DNA of 64,000 nt from Streptomyces xanthophaeus (lineage in GTDB: Bacteria; Actinomycetota; Actinomycetes; Streptomycetales; Streptomycetaceae), in the NCBI RefSeq assembly GCF_030440515.1, contig NZ_CP076543.1, positions 3,224,001-3,288,000 on the forward strand, in the 5' to 3' direction. A program made the position numbers and the translations under genes. Under the pieces are notes generated by a model. That model did no database searches. It worked only from the letters and a program-made list of their open reading frames with translations, and was not told the DNA's origin. Numbering within the stretch: position 1 is the first letter of the stretch; each line of letters opens with the position of its first letter. This document shows positions 1-8,808 of this stretch, piece by piece.

Positions 1-939
1 GCCGGACAGGACGGCCACCACCGGGCCGCCGCCGTACAGTTCGGGCTCGCTGAGCAGGGCCGCGACCGTGCTGCACCCGGCCGGCTCGACCACCAGCTTG
101 GCCCGCTCCAGGCAGAGCAGCAGAGCACTGGAGAGGGCGTCCTCGGAGACCGTACGCACGTCGTCGACGAGCTCGCCGATGATGGTGAAGGGGACGTCTC
201 CGGGGCGGCCGACCTTGATCCCGTCGGCCATCGTGACCGGTTCGTCGATCGAGATCGGATGTCCGGCCTTGAGCGAGGGCGGGTACGCGGCCGCGCCCGC
301 CGCCTGCACCCCGATGACCCGCACGTCCGGCCGCAGCGCCTTCACGGCGACCGCGACACCGGCCGCGAGACCGCCGCCGCCGATCCCGACGAGGATGGTC
401 CGCACCTCCGGGCACTGCTCCAGGATCTCCAGGCCGACCGTGCCCTGGCCCGCGATGATGTCGCGGTGGTCGAAGGGGTGGATGAACACCGCGCCGGTGC
501 GGTCCGCGTACTCCTGGGCGGCCAGGAAGGTCTCGTCGACGACCTGCCCGTGCAGACGCACGTCGGCGCCGTACTCCTGGGTCGCGGCCACCTTCGGCAG
601 CGGCGCCCCGACCGGCATGAACACGGTCGAGCGGACCCCGAGGAGGGAGGAGGCAAGCGCCACGCCCTGCGCGTGGTTGCCCGCGCTCGCGGCGACGACA
701 CCGGCGGCCCGCTGCTCGGGGCGCAGGCCGGCGATGCGTACGTAGGCGCCGCGGAGCTTGAAGGAGCCGGTGCGCTGGAGGTTCTCGCACTTGAGGTGGA
801 CCGGGGAGCCGGTGAGTGCGGAGAGGTGCCGGCTGCCCTCCATGGCGGTGACCCGCGAGACGCCGGACAGCATCTTCTGGGCCCCCCGGACGTCGTCGAG
901 GATGACCTGGGGGACGGGCTGGGGCACGCGGTAGTTCAT
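1..939 (-). CDS. ilvA: Threonine ammonia-lyase (dehydratase), 3' end cut by window
   Basis: PLP-dependent enzyme that deaminates threonine to 2-oxobutyrate, the first step towards isoleucine or threonine catabolism; cytoplasmic. The 313 codons present begin MNYRVPQPVP and contain the fold-type II PLP lysine in GSFKLRGA (Lys61), the SAGNHAQG loop and the glycine-rich phosphate-binding loop GIGGGGLAAG. The C-terminal part runs off the left edge, so it cannot be seen whether an ACT-like regulatory domain follows; this decides between biosynthetic and catabolic type. The ATG at 937-939 gives the family's usual N-terminus. A MarR-family regulator is divergent, 230 bp away, and may or may not act on it. 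Confidence 0.9.
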   Translation of the reverse strand, partial: MNYRVPQPVPQVILDDVRGAQKMLSGVSRVTAMEGSRHLSALTGSPVHLKCENLQRTGSFKLRGAYVRIAGLRPEQRAAGVVAASAGNHAQGVALASSLLGVRSTVFMPVGAPLPKVAATQEYGADVRLHGQVVDETFLAAQEYADRTGAVFIHPFDHRDIIAGQGTVGLEILEQCPEVRTILVGIGGGGLAAGVAVAVKALRPDVRVIGVQAAGAAAYPPSLKAGHPISIDEPVTMADGIKVGRPGDVPFTIIGELVDDVRTVSEDALSSALLLCLERAKLVVEPAGCSTVAALLSEPELYGGGPVVAVLSG

Positions 940-1084
940 GCCGCCAGTCTCGCAGCCCGGGCGGGAGCCGGCTCCGGGCCGCGGAGGCGCCCGTGGGGAC
1001 GCCCGCGGGAGCGCCCGGGCGAGGGGCGATATCTCGCCATCCGGGACACGCGCGGGGCAGGGGCCCCAACCCGCCGTATCAGTT

Positions 1085-1103
1085 CTCGTACGAGGCGTAC
1101 GAG
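1085..1103. promoter_or_regulatory. Candidate operator upstream of the MarR gene
   Basis: CTCGTACGAG (1085-1094) is a perfect 10-bp palindrome and is followed one base later by a second CGTACGAG half. It lies between the divergent ilvA and marR-type genes and just upstream of a -10-like TACTCT at 1120-1125. MarR proteins usually bind such short palindromes next to their own promoter, so autoregulation is a reasonable inference. Confidence 0.4.
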
Positions 1104-1168
1104 CCGCCGCACGGCCGCGTACTCTGTCCCCCATCCTTGTCGGACCCACGCGAAGAGAGCCCACGGCC

Positions 1169-1690
1169 ATGCCTTCCACCCCGGCCAATTCCGATCTGCC
1201 CGCGGCGCCCGACGCGCCCGCCGGAGCCGGTCTCCTCGACGCGCTCCAGCACCAGGTGGCGGTCTTCGCCCGCCGTGCCGAGCAGACCCGTCTGGGCGGT
1301 GTGGGCCAGGCCCGCAACTCGATGGACCGCGCCGCCTACCTGCTGCTGAACCGGCTCGACCTGGAAGGCCCGATGGGCGTGAAGGCGCTCGCCGGCGGCA
1401 TGGGGATCGACTCCTCCACAGTGACCCGGCAGGTCGCGCCGCTGGTCGACAGCGGTCTGGTCAAGCGGACCTCGCACCCCGAGGACGGGCGGGCCGTGGT
1501 GCTCGCGCTGTCCCCGCGGGGGCTGGCCCGGCTGGAAGAGGTGCGCTCCTCGCGCCGCGAACTGATGGCCCGCGTGACGGAGGGCTGGAGCGAGGGCGAG
1601 CGGGAATCCTTCACCGGTCTGCTGACGCGCTTCAACCTGTCGCTGTCGGAGCTCATGGCGGCCGTGGCCGAAGCCGGTCCCGCCTCCTGA
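1169..1690 (+). CDS. MarR-family transcriptional regulator
   Basis: A 173-residue winged-helix regulator. The recognition region reads GVKALAGGMGIDSSTVTRQVAPLVDSG (quoted in parts: GMGIDSSTVTRQV is the recognition helix) and the wing has the typical HPEDGRAVVLALSPRG pattern with the Asp-x-Arg signature of MarR proteins. The ATG at 1169 is preceded by a GAAGAGAG purine tract; an upstream in-frame extension to 938 would run through Pro/Arg-rich non-coding sequence. A palindromic candidate operator sits 66 bp upstream. The effector is unknown; the neighbouring divergent ilvA and the downstream sigma-like gene do not fix a target. Confidence 0.85.
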   Translation: MPSTPANSDLPAAPDAPAGAGLLDALQHQVAVFARRAEQTRLGGVGQARNSMDRAAYLLLNRLDLEGPMGVKALAGGMGIDSSTVTRQVAPLVDSGLVKRTSHPEDGRAVVLALSPRGLARLEEVRSSRRELMARVTEGWSEGERESFTGLLTRFNLSLSELMAAVAEAGPAS

Positions 1691-1747
1691 GCGGAGTCCG
1701 TCCGTCCTCTTGACCCGGGCGGCCCCGCTGCCCGCACTATGTGGACT

Positions 1748-2170
1748 ATGCGGGTGGTTGATCAACAGGCGGGCTCCTACGCGGAGTTCGAAGCCTTCGT
1801 CGCGGGCGCGGCCGGGCGTCTCCTGCATGTCGCGCTCCTGCTGACCGGTGAACCGGAGTCGGCCCGGCGGCTGCTGGCGGGCGCGCTGGCCCGTACGTAC
1901 GCGAACTGGCGGCGCCTGCGCGGGGACGATCCGTACGACTTCACCCGCCAGGAGCTGTGCGAGGCCTTCGCCCGGACCGGCTGGCGCCATCACGGCGGCG
2001 CCGGTGTACTGGCGCGGCTGAGCCCGCCGGAGCGGCTCGTCCTGGTCCTGCGGCTCTACGAAGGGGTCGCGGAGGAGGTCACGGCGGCGCAGCTCGGGAT
2101 GCCGGTGGAGCGGGTACGGGTGCTGTGCAACCGGGCCGTGGAGGCGCTGCGGAACCGGGAGGCGGCGTGA
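1748..2170 (+). CDS. Small sigma-factor-like protein (SigE-type region 4)
   Basis: 140 residues, resembling the short SigE-like ECF sigma family of Streptomyces. The C-terminal half (PPERLVLVLRLYEGV, then AQLGMPVERVRVLCNRAVEAL) is a sigma region 4 helix-turn-helix. The N-terminal half has the region-2-like AGRLLHVALLLTGEPESARR segment but is short and diverged, so promoter recognition as a true sigma is uncertain. ATG 1748 and ATG 1739 are both possible. Its stop overlaps the GTG of the next gene by 4 bases, so the two are translationally coupled; a sigma/anti-sigma-like pair is a possible reading but the partner has no recognised anti-sigma domain. Confidence 0.65.
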   Translation: MRVVDQQAGSYAEFEAFVAGAAGRLLHVALLLTGEPESARRLLAGALARTYANWRRLRGDDPYDFTRQELCEAFARTGWRHHGGAGVLARLSPPERLVLVLRLYEGVAEEVTAAQLGMPVERVRVLCNRAVEALRNREAA

Positions 2171-2421
2171 GCGGGGGCCCGGACCGGAAGGAAGCACAGG
2201 TCAGACGACTCCTGGAGGGCCCGTACCCGCCGGTGCCGACGGGGCTCGCGGCGGGGGCCGCGGCCCGGGGCGACCGCCTTCTGCGGCGGCGGCGGGCCCT
2301 GCGGCGGTTCGGGTGGGCCGTGCTCTTCGCCGCGGCGGTGGCCTTCGCGGTGTGGGCCTCCTTGACCCACCCCTGGACCACTCCCCCGAGCGGCATCTCC
2401 CCACCCCTGCAGGGCTGGTAG
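2167..2421 (+). CDS. Small single-TM protein coupled to the sigma-like gene
   Basis: 84 residues starting at a GTG inside the GTGA overlap with the previous stop. A charged N-terminus (about 1-50, with an RRRRALRR patch) precedes one hydrophobic helix (about 53-68, AVLFAAAVAFAVWASL) and a short Pro-rich tail. This is the layout of a membrane-tethered regulator with a small cytoplasmic domain. No ZAS-type Cys/His anti-sigma motif is present, so a function as anti-sigma factor is only suggested by coupling. Confidence 0.6.
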   Translation: MSGGPDRKEAQVRRLLEGPYPPVPTGLAAGAAARGDRLLRRRRALRRFGWAVLFAAAVAFAVWASLTHPWTTPPSGISPPLQGW

Positions 2422-2732
2422 CCCCCGACCCGGCTTCGCCGAGCCCATTCCGGCTGCGCCGGGCACATCCGGCCCTGCCGGCCACCTCCAGCTTCGCCGG
2501 GGCCGCATTCAGCTTCGCCCGGGGCACATTCAGCCTCGCCGGCGTTCGAGCAGGGGGCACCTCCCAGCGGTAGCTGGGGGAGGGTCCGGGCGGAGCCCGG
2601 TGCCCGGCGGAGCCGGGTTTCCTGGGGCTCCGCCCCAGACCCCGCGCCTCAAACGCCGGAGGGGCTGGGGACCGCCGGGCCCGGGAGTTGCCCGGCGGAA
2701 GCCGGAACGACCGGGGGGCCCGGCGGGGGCGG
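2422..2732. repeat. Intergenic region with Streptomyces-type short repeats and GGA-loop hairpins
   Basis: No gene is seen in these 311 bases. They hold GCTTCGCCGG-like imperfect repeats, one copy of a 32-bp element (2551-2582, starting CAGGGGGCACC and ending TGGGGGAG) that recurs exactly at 34248-34279, and small hairpins: CCGGGC-GGA-GCCCGG (2586-2600), CCCGGC-GGA-GCCGGG (2603-2617) and CTGGGGC-TCC-GCCCCAG (2622-2638). They lie between convergent genes and may end transcription of metB and of the sigma-like operon. Confidence 0.6.
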
Positions 2733-3890
2733 CTAGCCCAGGGCCTGGGTGAGGTCCGCCACGAGGTCGTCGGCGTTCTCGATGCCGACCGACAGGCGGA
2801 TCAGGTCCGCCGGAACCTCCAGCGCCGAACCGGCCACCGACGCGTGCGTCATGCGGCCCGGGTGCTCGATCAGGGACTCGACGCCGCCCAGGGACTCGGC
2901 CAGGGTGAAGATCTTGGTGCGGCCGCAGACGGCGACGGCCTCTTCCTCGCCGCCGGCGACCTGGAAGGAGATCATGCCGCCGAAGTTGCGCATCTGCTTG
3001 GCCGCGACCTCGTGGCCCGGGTGCTCGGGCAGGCCCGGGTAGAGGACGTTGGTGACCTTCGGGTGGCGCTTGAGCAGCTCCACGATCTTGCCCGCGTTCT
3101 CCGCGTGCCGGTCCATGCGCACGGCCAGGGTCTTGATGCCCCGCAGCACGACCCAGGAGTCGAACGGACCGGCCACCGCACCCATCGCGTTCTGGTGGTA
3201 GGCCAGTTCCTCGCCCAGCGCCTCGTCCGCGGTGACCAGCGCGCCGCCGACCACGTCGGAGTGCCCGCCCATGTACTTGGTCAGCGAGTGCACGACCACG
3301 TCGGCGCCCAGCGCCAGGGGCTGCTGGAGGTACGGCGAGGCGAAGGTGTTGTCCACGACCAGCTTGGCGCCGGCCGAGCGCGCGATGCCGGCGACCACGG
3401 CGATGTCGGTGATGCCGAGCAGCGGGTTGGAGGGGGTCTCGACCCAGATGACCTTCGTCTTCGGGGTGAGGGCCGCCCGTACCGACTCGGGGTCGGAGGT
3501 GTCGGCCACCGACCACTCCACGCCCCAGCGGGAGACGACCTTCGCGAAGAGGCGGAAGGTGCCGCCGTACGCGTCGTTCGGGATGACCACGTGGTCGCCC
3601 GGGGCGAGCAGCGTGCGCAGCAGGCAGTCCTCGGCGGCGAGTCCGGACGCGAAGGCGAGACCGCGACGGCCGCCCTCCAGGGCCGCGAGGTTCTCCTCCA
3701 GCGCGGTCCGGGTCGGGTTGGCGCTGCGGCTGTACTCGTAGCCGCCGCGGAGCCCTCCGACGCCGTCCTGCTTGTAGGTGGAAACCTGGTAGATCGGGGG
3801 CACGACCGCGCCGGTCAGCGGGTCCGCCGTGTTGCCCGCGTGGATCGCGCGGGTCTCGAAGCTCTGGTGCTCGTGGCTGTCGTCGCTCAT
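2733..3890 (-). CDS. metB: Cystathionine gamma-synthase / gamma-lyase family
   Basis: 385-residue PLP enzyme of the Cys/Met metabolism family, full length. It joins O-acylhomoserine and cysteine to cystathionine (transsulfuration towards methionine), or runs the reverse lyase reaction in some relatives. Visible features are the Tyr-rich YEYSRSANPTR segment, the SGLAAEDC region, the PLP Asp in VVDNTFASPYL and the PLP lysine in HSLTKYMGGHSD. The C-terminus RLSVGIENADDLVADL is typical. Sequence alone does not separate synthase from lyase. It is divergent from the 3965 gene with a 74-bp gap. Confidence 0.9.
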   Translation of the reverse strand: MSDDSHEHQSFETRAIHAGNTADPLTGAVVPPIYQVSTYKQDGVGGLRGGYEYSRSANPTRTALEENLAALEGGRRGLAFASGLAAEDCLLRTLLAPGDHVVIPNDAYGGTFRLFAKVVSRWGVEWSVADTSDPESVRAALTPKTKVIWVETPSNPLLGITDIAVVAGIARSAGAKLVVDNTFASPYLQQPLALGADVVVHSLTKYMGGHSDVVGGALVTADEALGEELAYHQNAMGAVAGPFDSWVVLRGIKTLAVRMDRHAENAGKIVELLKRHPKVTNVLYPGLPEHPGHEVAAKQMRNFGGMISFQVAGGEEEAVAVCGRTKIFTLAESLGGVESLIEHPGRMTHASVAGSALEVPADLIRLSVGIENADDLVADLTQALG

Positions 3891-3964
3891 GGTCCGATGC
3901 TATGCCCGCCCGGCGCCCGCCCCCCTATTGGCCTGCTCCCCCCTCTGTCTGGTTCGCTGGAGGC

Positions 3965-5071
3965 ATGGAGATTCTGTGGTTGGTGTTCGCGATGCTCATG
4001 ATCGTGATCATTCTCGGTCCGTACATACGGCGGCGGCGCGGTGCTATCCGCCTGGTCCCGCCGGGCAGCCCCGACGCCGCCGACCCGGCGAACTACGGAT
4101 TCGACCGGCAGGAAGAGCTCGAGATCCGCATTCCCGGGCCCGACCAGGACCTGATGGACGCCCTCGACAACGTACGGCTCACCGGCCGGTGGGAGGCGGC
4201 CTCGCAGCTGCTCGCCGGGACCCCGCGGGAGGGCGAGCGGCGCTGGCAGCGCGTGCAGGCCTTCGGCGGGGCCGCGGCCCTGGAGCTGATGGCGCAGCCC
4301 GGGAAGGGCGCGCAGTGGCTGAGGGCGTGGCGGCTGGAGGCGGAGAAGGACCCGGGCGGCGCGCAGGTGCACGCGGAGCTGCTGGTGCAGCAGGCGTGGC
4401 GGCACTCGGGCGGCGTCGGTTCCGAGGACCACCGGATCATCCTGGAGGAGGCCCGGGACGCGTGCCGCAAGGCCGCGCTGCTGGCCCCGGGGGACCCGGT
4501 CCCGTACATCACGGAGCTGGCGATCGCGCGGGGACTGGCGTACCCGGAGGCGGAGTTCGACGAGCTGTGGGCGAAGGTCGTCGACCGGGCCCCGGAGCAC
4601 ATGGGCGCCCATCTCGCCGCGCTGCACTACTGGGGCGCGAAGTGGCACGGCTCGCGGGAGAAGGCCGACACCTTCGCGCACGCGGCCGCGGCGCGCGCCC
4701 CGCAGGGCTCGCTGCTGGCGGCCCTGCCGATGTTCGCGCTGCGCGAGAACCAGCCGGACATCGTGCTGAGCCCGAGCTTCTACCGGGGCGCGGTCGTCAC
4801 GCGGGCGGTGGAGGGCGCACTGTACGCGGTGCACACGGCGCGTGAGGACGACCCGATGGTGGTGCACGTACGGCACATGCTGCTGATGTTCCTGGTCTTC
4901 ATGGAGCGTTGGGCGGAGGCGATGGAGCAGGTCCGGCACGTGGACGGGTACGTGGGCGCGCTGCCGTGGTCGGAGGCGGACGACCCGGCCGCGATGTACG
5001 CGGTGTACCGGGCGATGGCGGTGGCGGGGTACGAGGCGAACGGCGGGTCGCCGGCGACCCTGGCGCGGTAG
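3965..5071 (+). CDS. Membrane-anchored helical protein, paralogue of the 6907 gene
   Basis: 368 residues. An N-terminal TM helix (about 2-19, rich in Ile/Met/Leu) is followed by an RRRR stop-transfer and a long cytoplasmic region rich in Ala, Glu, Trp and Arg that looks like TPR-type helical repeats. It is clearly paralogous to the gene at 6907: shared segments include RRWQRVQAF / ERWQRVRVL, DPVPYITEL / DPVPYMVEQ, HYWGAKWHGS / QYWSQKWRGS and RHVDGYVGALPW / RHIDGHIGAMPW. The ATG at 3965 places the TM helix at the N-terminus. I do not recognise a named family. It flanks an M48 protease together with its paralogue, which suggests one functional unit. Confidence 0.8.
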   Translation: MEILWLVFAMLMIVIILGPYIRRRRGAIRLVPPGSPDAADPANYGFDRQEELEIRIPGPDQDLMDALDNVRLTGRWEAASQLLAGTPREGERRWQRVQAFGGAAALELMAQPGKGAQWLRAWRLEAEKDPGGAQVHAELLVQQAWRHSGGVGSEDHRIILEEARDACRKAALLAPGDPVPYITELAIARGLAYPEAEFDELWAKVVDRAPEHMGAHLAALHYWGAKWHGSREKADTFAHAAAARAPQGSLLAALPMFALRENQPDIVLSPSFYRGAVVTRAVEGALYAVHTAREDDPMVVHVRHMLLMFLVFMERWAEAMEQVRHVDGYVGALPWSEADDPAAMYAVYRAMAVAGYEANGGSPATLAR

Positions 5072-5119
5072 CCCTCCGGGCCGGCCCGCGGATCCACGGT
5101 CCCGGCCGGCGGATCGGTG

Positions 5120-5171
5120 GTCCGGCCCGGTGCGTCCGGCCCGGAGCTCCAGCGCGTCCGGCCCGGTGCGT
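5120..5171. repeat. Direct repeat upstream of the M48 protease gene
   Basis: The 16-bp sequence GTCCGGCCCGGTGCGT occurs twice (5120-5135 and 5156-5171) in the 240-bp gap between the 3965 gene and the protease. An AT-rich patch (GAATAAAG ... GTAAGTAACC, about 5206-5229) follows and is the likely promoter zone. Function is not known. Confidence 0.5.
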
Positions 5172-5311
5172 GCGTCCACCCCGGCCGCCCCGCGGGGATC
5201 CTTGGCGAATAAAGTTGCTGTAAGTAACCACAGGCCGCATGATGCGGCGGTGGCCGTGGCCTTCTGCCCTGCCACCCGTTCTTTTTCGTTCCCGTGGGGG
5301 GATCTGTCCAT

Positions 5312-6910
5312 ATGGGCGCTTCACTGCGCGCCTTGCGCGCCCTCGTCCTGCTCGCAGGCTTCTACCTGCTCGGCGTGTTCCTGCTCGCCGCGCTCGGCGG
5401 CATCGACTACGCCGTCGTCACCACCCTGCACGGCCCGATCGTGGCCAAGCTGGTCATCGTGTCCCTCGTCCTCACCGTCCCGATCGTGCGCGGCATGTTC
5501 ATGCTGCGCACCCCCCAGGGCGAGCCCCCGGCCGGTGTCACGGTCGGCGAGGCGCAGGAGCCCGAGCTGTGGGCGGTCGTGCGTGACATCGCGCAGCAGG
5601 TCGGCACCCGCGCCCCCGACGAGATCGTGCTGATCGACGAGGTGAACGCGGCCGTCGGCGAGGACGCCAGGCTGCTGGGCCTGCGGCCCGGCACCCGCCG
5701 CCTCTACCTCGGCCTGCCGCTGATGACGGGCCTGGACGAGATGCAGCTGCGCGCCGTGCTCGCCCACGAGATGGGCCACTACGCCAACTTCGACACGCGT
5801 CTCACCCCGCTGATCGCCCGCGGCCGCGCCCAGCTGATCCGCACCATCGGCTACTTCCACGACCGCGCCGACAAGAAGGTGGCCAAGGAGCGGGCGAAGC
5901 AGGAGCGCAAGGACGAGAAGCGGATCGCCAAGGGCAAGAAGGCCAAGGGCGTCGACACCGCGGGCGAGGGCGCGATGTACCGCGCCATGGCCAAGATCTA
6001 CATCGCGTACGGCAACTTCTACATGCGTGCCACCCGCTCCACCTCCCGCCGCCAGGAGCTCGCCGCCGACCTCGCCTCGGTCCGGGTCGCCGGCCGCGAC
6101 TCCGCCGCGTCCGCGCTGCGCGAGCTGAACGCCCTCGACTCGGCGCACGACTTCTACATGGGCTCCTACGCCACCCTCGGGGTCGGCGCCGGCCTGCTGC
6201 CCCGCCCGGGCGAGGTCTTCGGCGGCCTGCGCCGCCTCCTGGACGCGCGCTCGGCCGACCTGGACGAGCTGCGCCGGGAACTGTCGACCGAGCCCACCTC
6301 CCCCTACGACTCGCACCCCGCGCTCGCCGAGCGCGTGGCCCGCATCGAGGCCCTGCCCGACGACGGCCGCTCCGGGCAGGCCGCCCGGCCGGCCCTGGAG
6401 CTGCTGGCCGACGCCGGTGCGGCGCTGACCGCGCTGGAGCAGGCCGTCCTCACCCCGGAGGCGCTCGCGCTCAAGCGGGTCGACTGGGAGGACCTCGTCC
6501 ACGACTCCATGACCGTGTACGTCGGCCAGGGCGCGGAGGACATCCGTGAGGCCTTCGCCGCCGAGGGCGCGGGCCCCGGGCTCGACGCCGTGCTGGACGC
6601 GTTCGACGCCGACCCGGCGGTGCGCTGGCGCATCGCCGACCGTTTCCCGAAGTCGGAGGAGGCGGCGGCCGCCACCGGCCGTACGGCCCGCGAGTTCGCC
6701 CGCCCGGTCGTCCGGCGCGCGCTGAACCAGCTGGTCACCGTCGAACTGACGGCCCGCGGCGCCGCCCGCTGGCAGCTGTCGTGGTCCGACTCGGCCTCCC
6801 TGAGCTACCCGGCCGACGGCTTCGAGGAGCGCCTGGGCGCGGCCCTGGACGCGGCCGTCGCCGACCTGCCCGACACCGAACCCCTGCGAAAGCTGGTGCT
6901 TGCCCCGTGA
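5312..6910 (+). CDS. M48-family membrane zinc metalloprotease
   Basis: 532 residues. Two N-terminal TM helices (about 7-30 and 45-65) come before the protease domain with the zinc motif HEMGH (152-156) and the third ligand Glu in RRQELAADLA (about 249), the HtpX/Ste24 arrangement. A Lys/Glu/Arg-rich insertion (about 187-215, KERAKQERKDEKRIAKGKKAK) separates them. A ~270-residue C-terminal region includes the PYDSHPALAERVARIEAL motif usual in M48 proteins. ATG 5312 is chosen because it has GGGGGAT upstream; a GTG at 5294 is in frame. The stop overlaps the next gene's GTG (GTGA), so the protease and the 6907 protein are co-translated. Confidence 0.85.
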   Translation: MGASLRALRALVLLAGFYLLGVFLLAALGGIDYAVVTTLHGPIVAKLVIVSLVLTVPIVRGMFMLRTPQGEPPAGVTVGEAQEPELWAVVRDIAQQVGTRAPDEIVLIDEVNAAVGEDARLLGLRPGTRRLYLGLPLMTGLDEMQLRAVLAHEMGHYANFDTRLTPLIARGRAQLIRTIGYFHDRADKKVAKERAKQERKDEKRIAKGKKAKGVDTAGEGAMYRAMAKIYIAYGNFYMRATRSTSRRQELAADLASVRVAGRDSAASALRELNALDSAHDFYMGSYATLGVGAGLLPRPGEVFGGLRRLLDARSADLDELRRELSTEPTSPYDSHPALAERVARIEALPDDGRSGQAARPALELLADAGAALTALEQAVLTPEALALKRVDWEDLVHDSMTVYVGQGAEDIREAFAAEGAGPGLDAVLDAFDADPAVRWRIADRFPKSEEAAAATGRTAREFARPVVRRALNQLVTVELTARGAARWQLSWSDSASLSYPADGFEERLGAALDAAVADLPDTEPLRKLVLAP

Positions 6911-8061
6911 TCGGCCTGTACATCCTGGGCGCCATGCTGCTCTTCGGCGCGTTCAAGGTTCTGCGCGGCGTCTACTACATCCGCAAGGCGAAGCGGCTGG
7001 AGGCGGAGATAGCCGTCATCGAGGGCCGGACCGAGGCCACGAACGCCGGGACGGCCGCCGTCAAGGCCGAGCGGAAGGCGCGGCAGGCCGCGGCGGTCGT
7101 CGCGCTGGGCTTCGTGCCGGAGGACGAGCTCGACACGGACAACGTGCTGCCCGTGCCGCCCGAGCGGACCGCCGCCGTCGCGGCGGTCAAGGCCGGCGAC
7201 TGGGAAGCGGGCGCCGCCTATCTCGAGGCGGCCGGGCAGGACTGGGAGGAGCGCTGGCAGCGCGTCCGCGTCCTGTCCGAGCTGGCTGCCGAGGACGACG
7301 TCTGGCTGCTGGCGTGGCGCGCGGCCAGGCCGTCGGACGCGTCCGCGGCGCTGGTGACCGCGGACACGGACATCATGGTGGCGTGGAACGTGCGGGGCTC
7401 CGCGCGGGCCAGCCACACCACTCAGGAGCAGTTCCGGATCTTCCGCGAGCTGCTGGTCAAGGCGCAGGAGCAGACGCACGAGGCCCAGCGGCTGGCGGAC
7501 CCCGCGGACCCGGTCCCGTACATGGTGGAGCAGAACATCAGCCTGGGCCTCGGTTACCCGCACGAGCGGTACGAGCAGCTGTGGTCGCAGATCATGAAGC
7601 GGGACCCGAAGAACCTTTCGGCCCACACGAACGCCATGCAGTACTGGAGCCAGAAGTGGCGCGGCTCGCACGAGCTCGCGCTCGCCTTCGCCCGCGAGTG
7701 CGCCGCCGGGGCCGAGCCGGGTGAGCTGCTGTCCGTACTGCCGCTGATCGCCTACATCGAGCAGGAACTGCACGAGTCGGAGCTCAAGCCGGAGACCTTC
7801 TTCAAGGAGCCGGAGGTCGTCGCGGCGGTCGATGCCGCCCTCGCCGACCTGGCAGCGGCCGATCCGGGCGACTGGCGGTCGATCCGGCTGCGTCACCCGC
7901 TCGCGTGGTTCCTGTTCTGGCAGGACCGGGACGCGGAGGCGGTCGAGCAGTTCCGCCACATCGACGGACACATCGGGGCGATGCCCTGGTACTACTGGCC
8001 GAAGTCCCGCTACGTGCACGCGCGGGACTGGGCGGTACGCGAGGTGACGCCGGGTCTGTGA
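6907..8061 (+). CDS. Membrane-anchored helical protein coupled to the M48 protease
   Basis: 384 residues, GTG start inside the stop of the protease gene. A TM helix (about 2-20) is followed by a Lys/Glu/Arg/Ala coiled-coil-like stretch (about 25-65) and then the same helical domain seen in the 3965 protein (shared motifs listed there). The coupling suggests a stoichiometric partner, for example a substrate adaptor or inhibitor of the M48 enzyme. This is inference from gene order only; I do not recognise a family with known function. Confidence 0.8.
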   Translation: MIGLYILGAMLLFGAFKVLRGVYYIRKAKRLEAEIAVIEGRTEATNAGTAAVKAERKARQAAAVVALGFVPEDELDTDNVLPVPPERTAAVAAVKAGDWEAGAAYLEAAGQDWEERWQRVRVLSELAAEDDVWLLAWRAARPSDASAALVTADTDIMVAWNVRGSARASHTTQEQFRIFRELLVKAQEQTHEAQRLADPADPVPYMVEQNISLGLGYPHERYEQLWSQIMKRDPKNLSAHTNAMQYWSQKWRGSHELALAFARECAAGAEPGELLSVLPLIAYIEQELHESELKPETFFKEPEVVAAVDAALADLAAADPGDWRSIRLRHPLAWFLFWQDRDAEAVEQFRHIDGHIGAMPWYYWPKSRYVHARDWAVREVTPGL

Positions 8062-8139
8062 CCCGTGCGGCGGCGGAGGGCGGGTCGGGGAATCCCGGCC
8101 CGCCCTTCGCACGTTGTCACTCCCACAAGGAGGGAATCC

Positions 8140-8808
8140 ATGTTCTCGTACCGCCGTACGCCCGAGCTCCCCACCCGCGAGGAGGCCCTGACGGGCCGCG
8201 CGGAGCCGCTGTTCGCCGTGCCCGACCGGCACACCGTGCTGGGCAACCCGCTGTCCGGCCCCTACCCCGCGCACCTGGAGGTCGCCGACTTCGGTCTGGG
8301 CTGTTTCTGGGGCGCGGAGCGCAAGTTCTGGCAGACCCCCGGGGTGTGGACCACGCTGGCCGGCTACCAGGGCGGCTTCACCGAGAATCCGACCTACGAG
8401 GAGGTCTGCTCGGGTCTGACCGGCCACACCGAGGTGGTCCGCGTGGTCTTCGACCCGTCCCAGGTCTCCTACGCCGCGCTGCTGAAGCTGTTCTGGGAGT
8501 CCCACGACCCCACCCAGGGCTTCCGCCAGGGCAACGACGTCGGCACCCAGTACCGCTCGGCGGTCTACACCCACTCCCCCGACCAGCAGGAGACGGCGGA
8601 GGCCTCCCGCGCGGCCTACCAGCAGGTCCTGGCCTCCTCGGGCTACGGCCCGATCACCACGGCGGTGCTGCCGGCCGCGGAGCGCCCCTTCTGGCCGGCG
8701 GAGGCGCACCACCAGCAGTACCTCGACAAGAACCCGGGCGGCTACTGCGGCATCGGCGGCACGGGCGTGTCCTGCCCGATCGGCGTCGCCAAGGCCCCCG
8801 GGGCGTGA
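8140..8808 (+). CDS. msrA: Peptide methionine sulfoxide reductase MsrA
   Basis: 222 residues. It reduces the S-epimer of methionine sulfoxide in proteins. The catalytic motif GCFWGAE has its nucleophile at Cys55; [20 protein letters not shown] and a C-terminal GGYCGIGG with a further Cys (GVSC) supply substrate-site and resolving residues. The long N-terminal extension (about 50 residues) matches the E. coli-type MsrA. A very strong AAGGAGGGA site precedes the ATG at 8140. The stop shares GTGA with the next gene. Confidence 0.95.
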   Translation: MFSYRRTPELPTREEALTGRAEPLFAVPDRHTVLGNPLSGPYPAHLEVADFGLGCFWGAERKFWQTPGVWTTLAGYQGGFTENPTYEEVCSGLTGHTEVVRVVFDPSQVSYAALLKLFWESHDPTQGFRQGNDVGTQYRSAVYTHSPDQQETAEASRAAYQQVLASSGYGPITTAVLPAAERPFWPAEAHHQQYLDKNPGGYCGIGGTGVSCPIGVAKAPGA

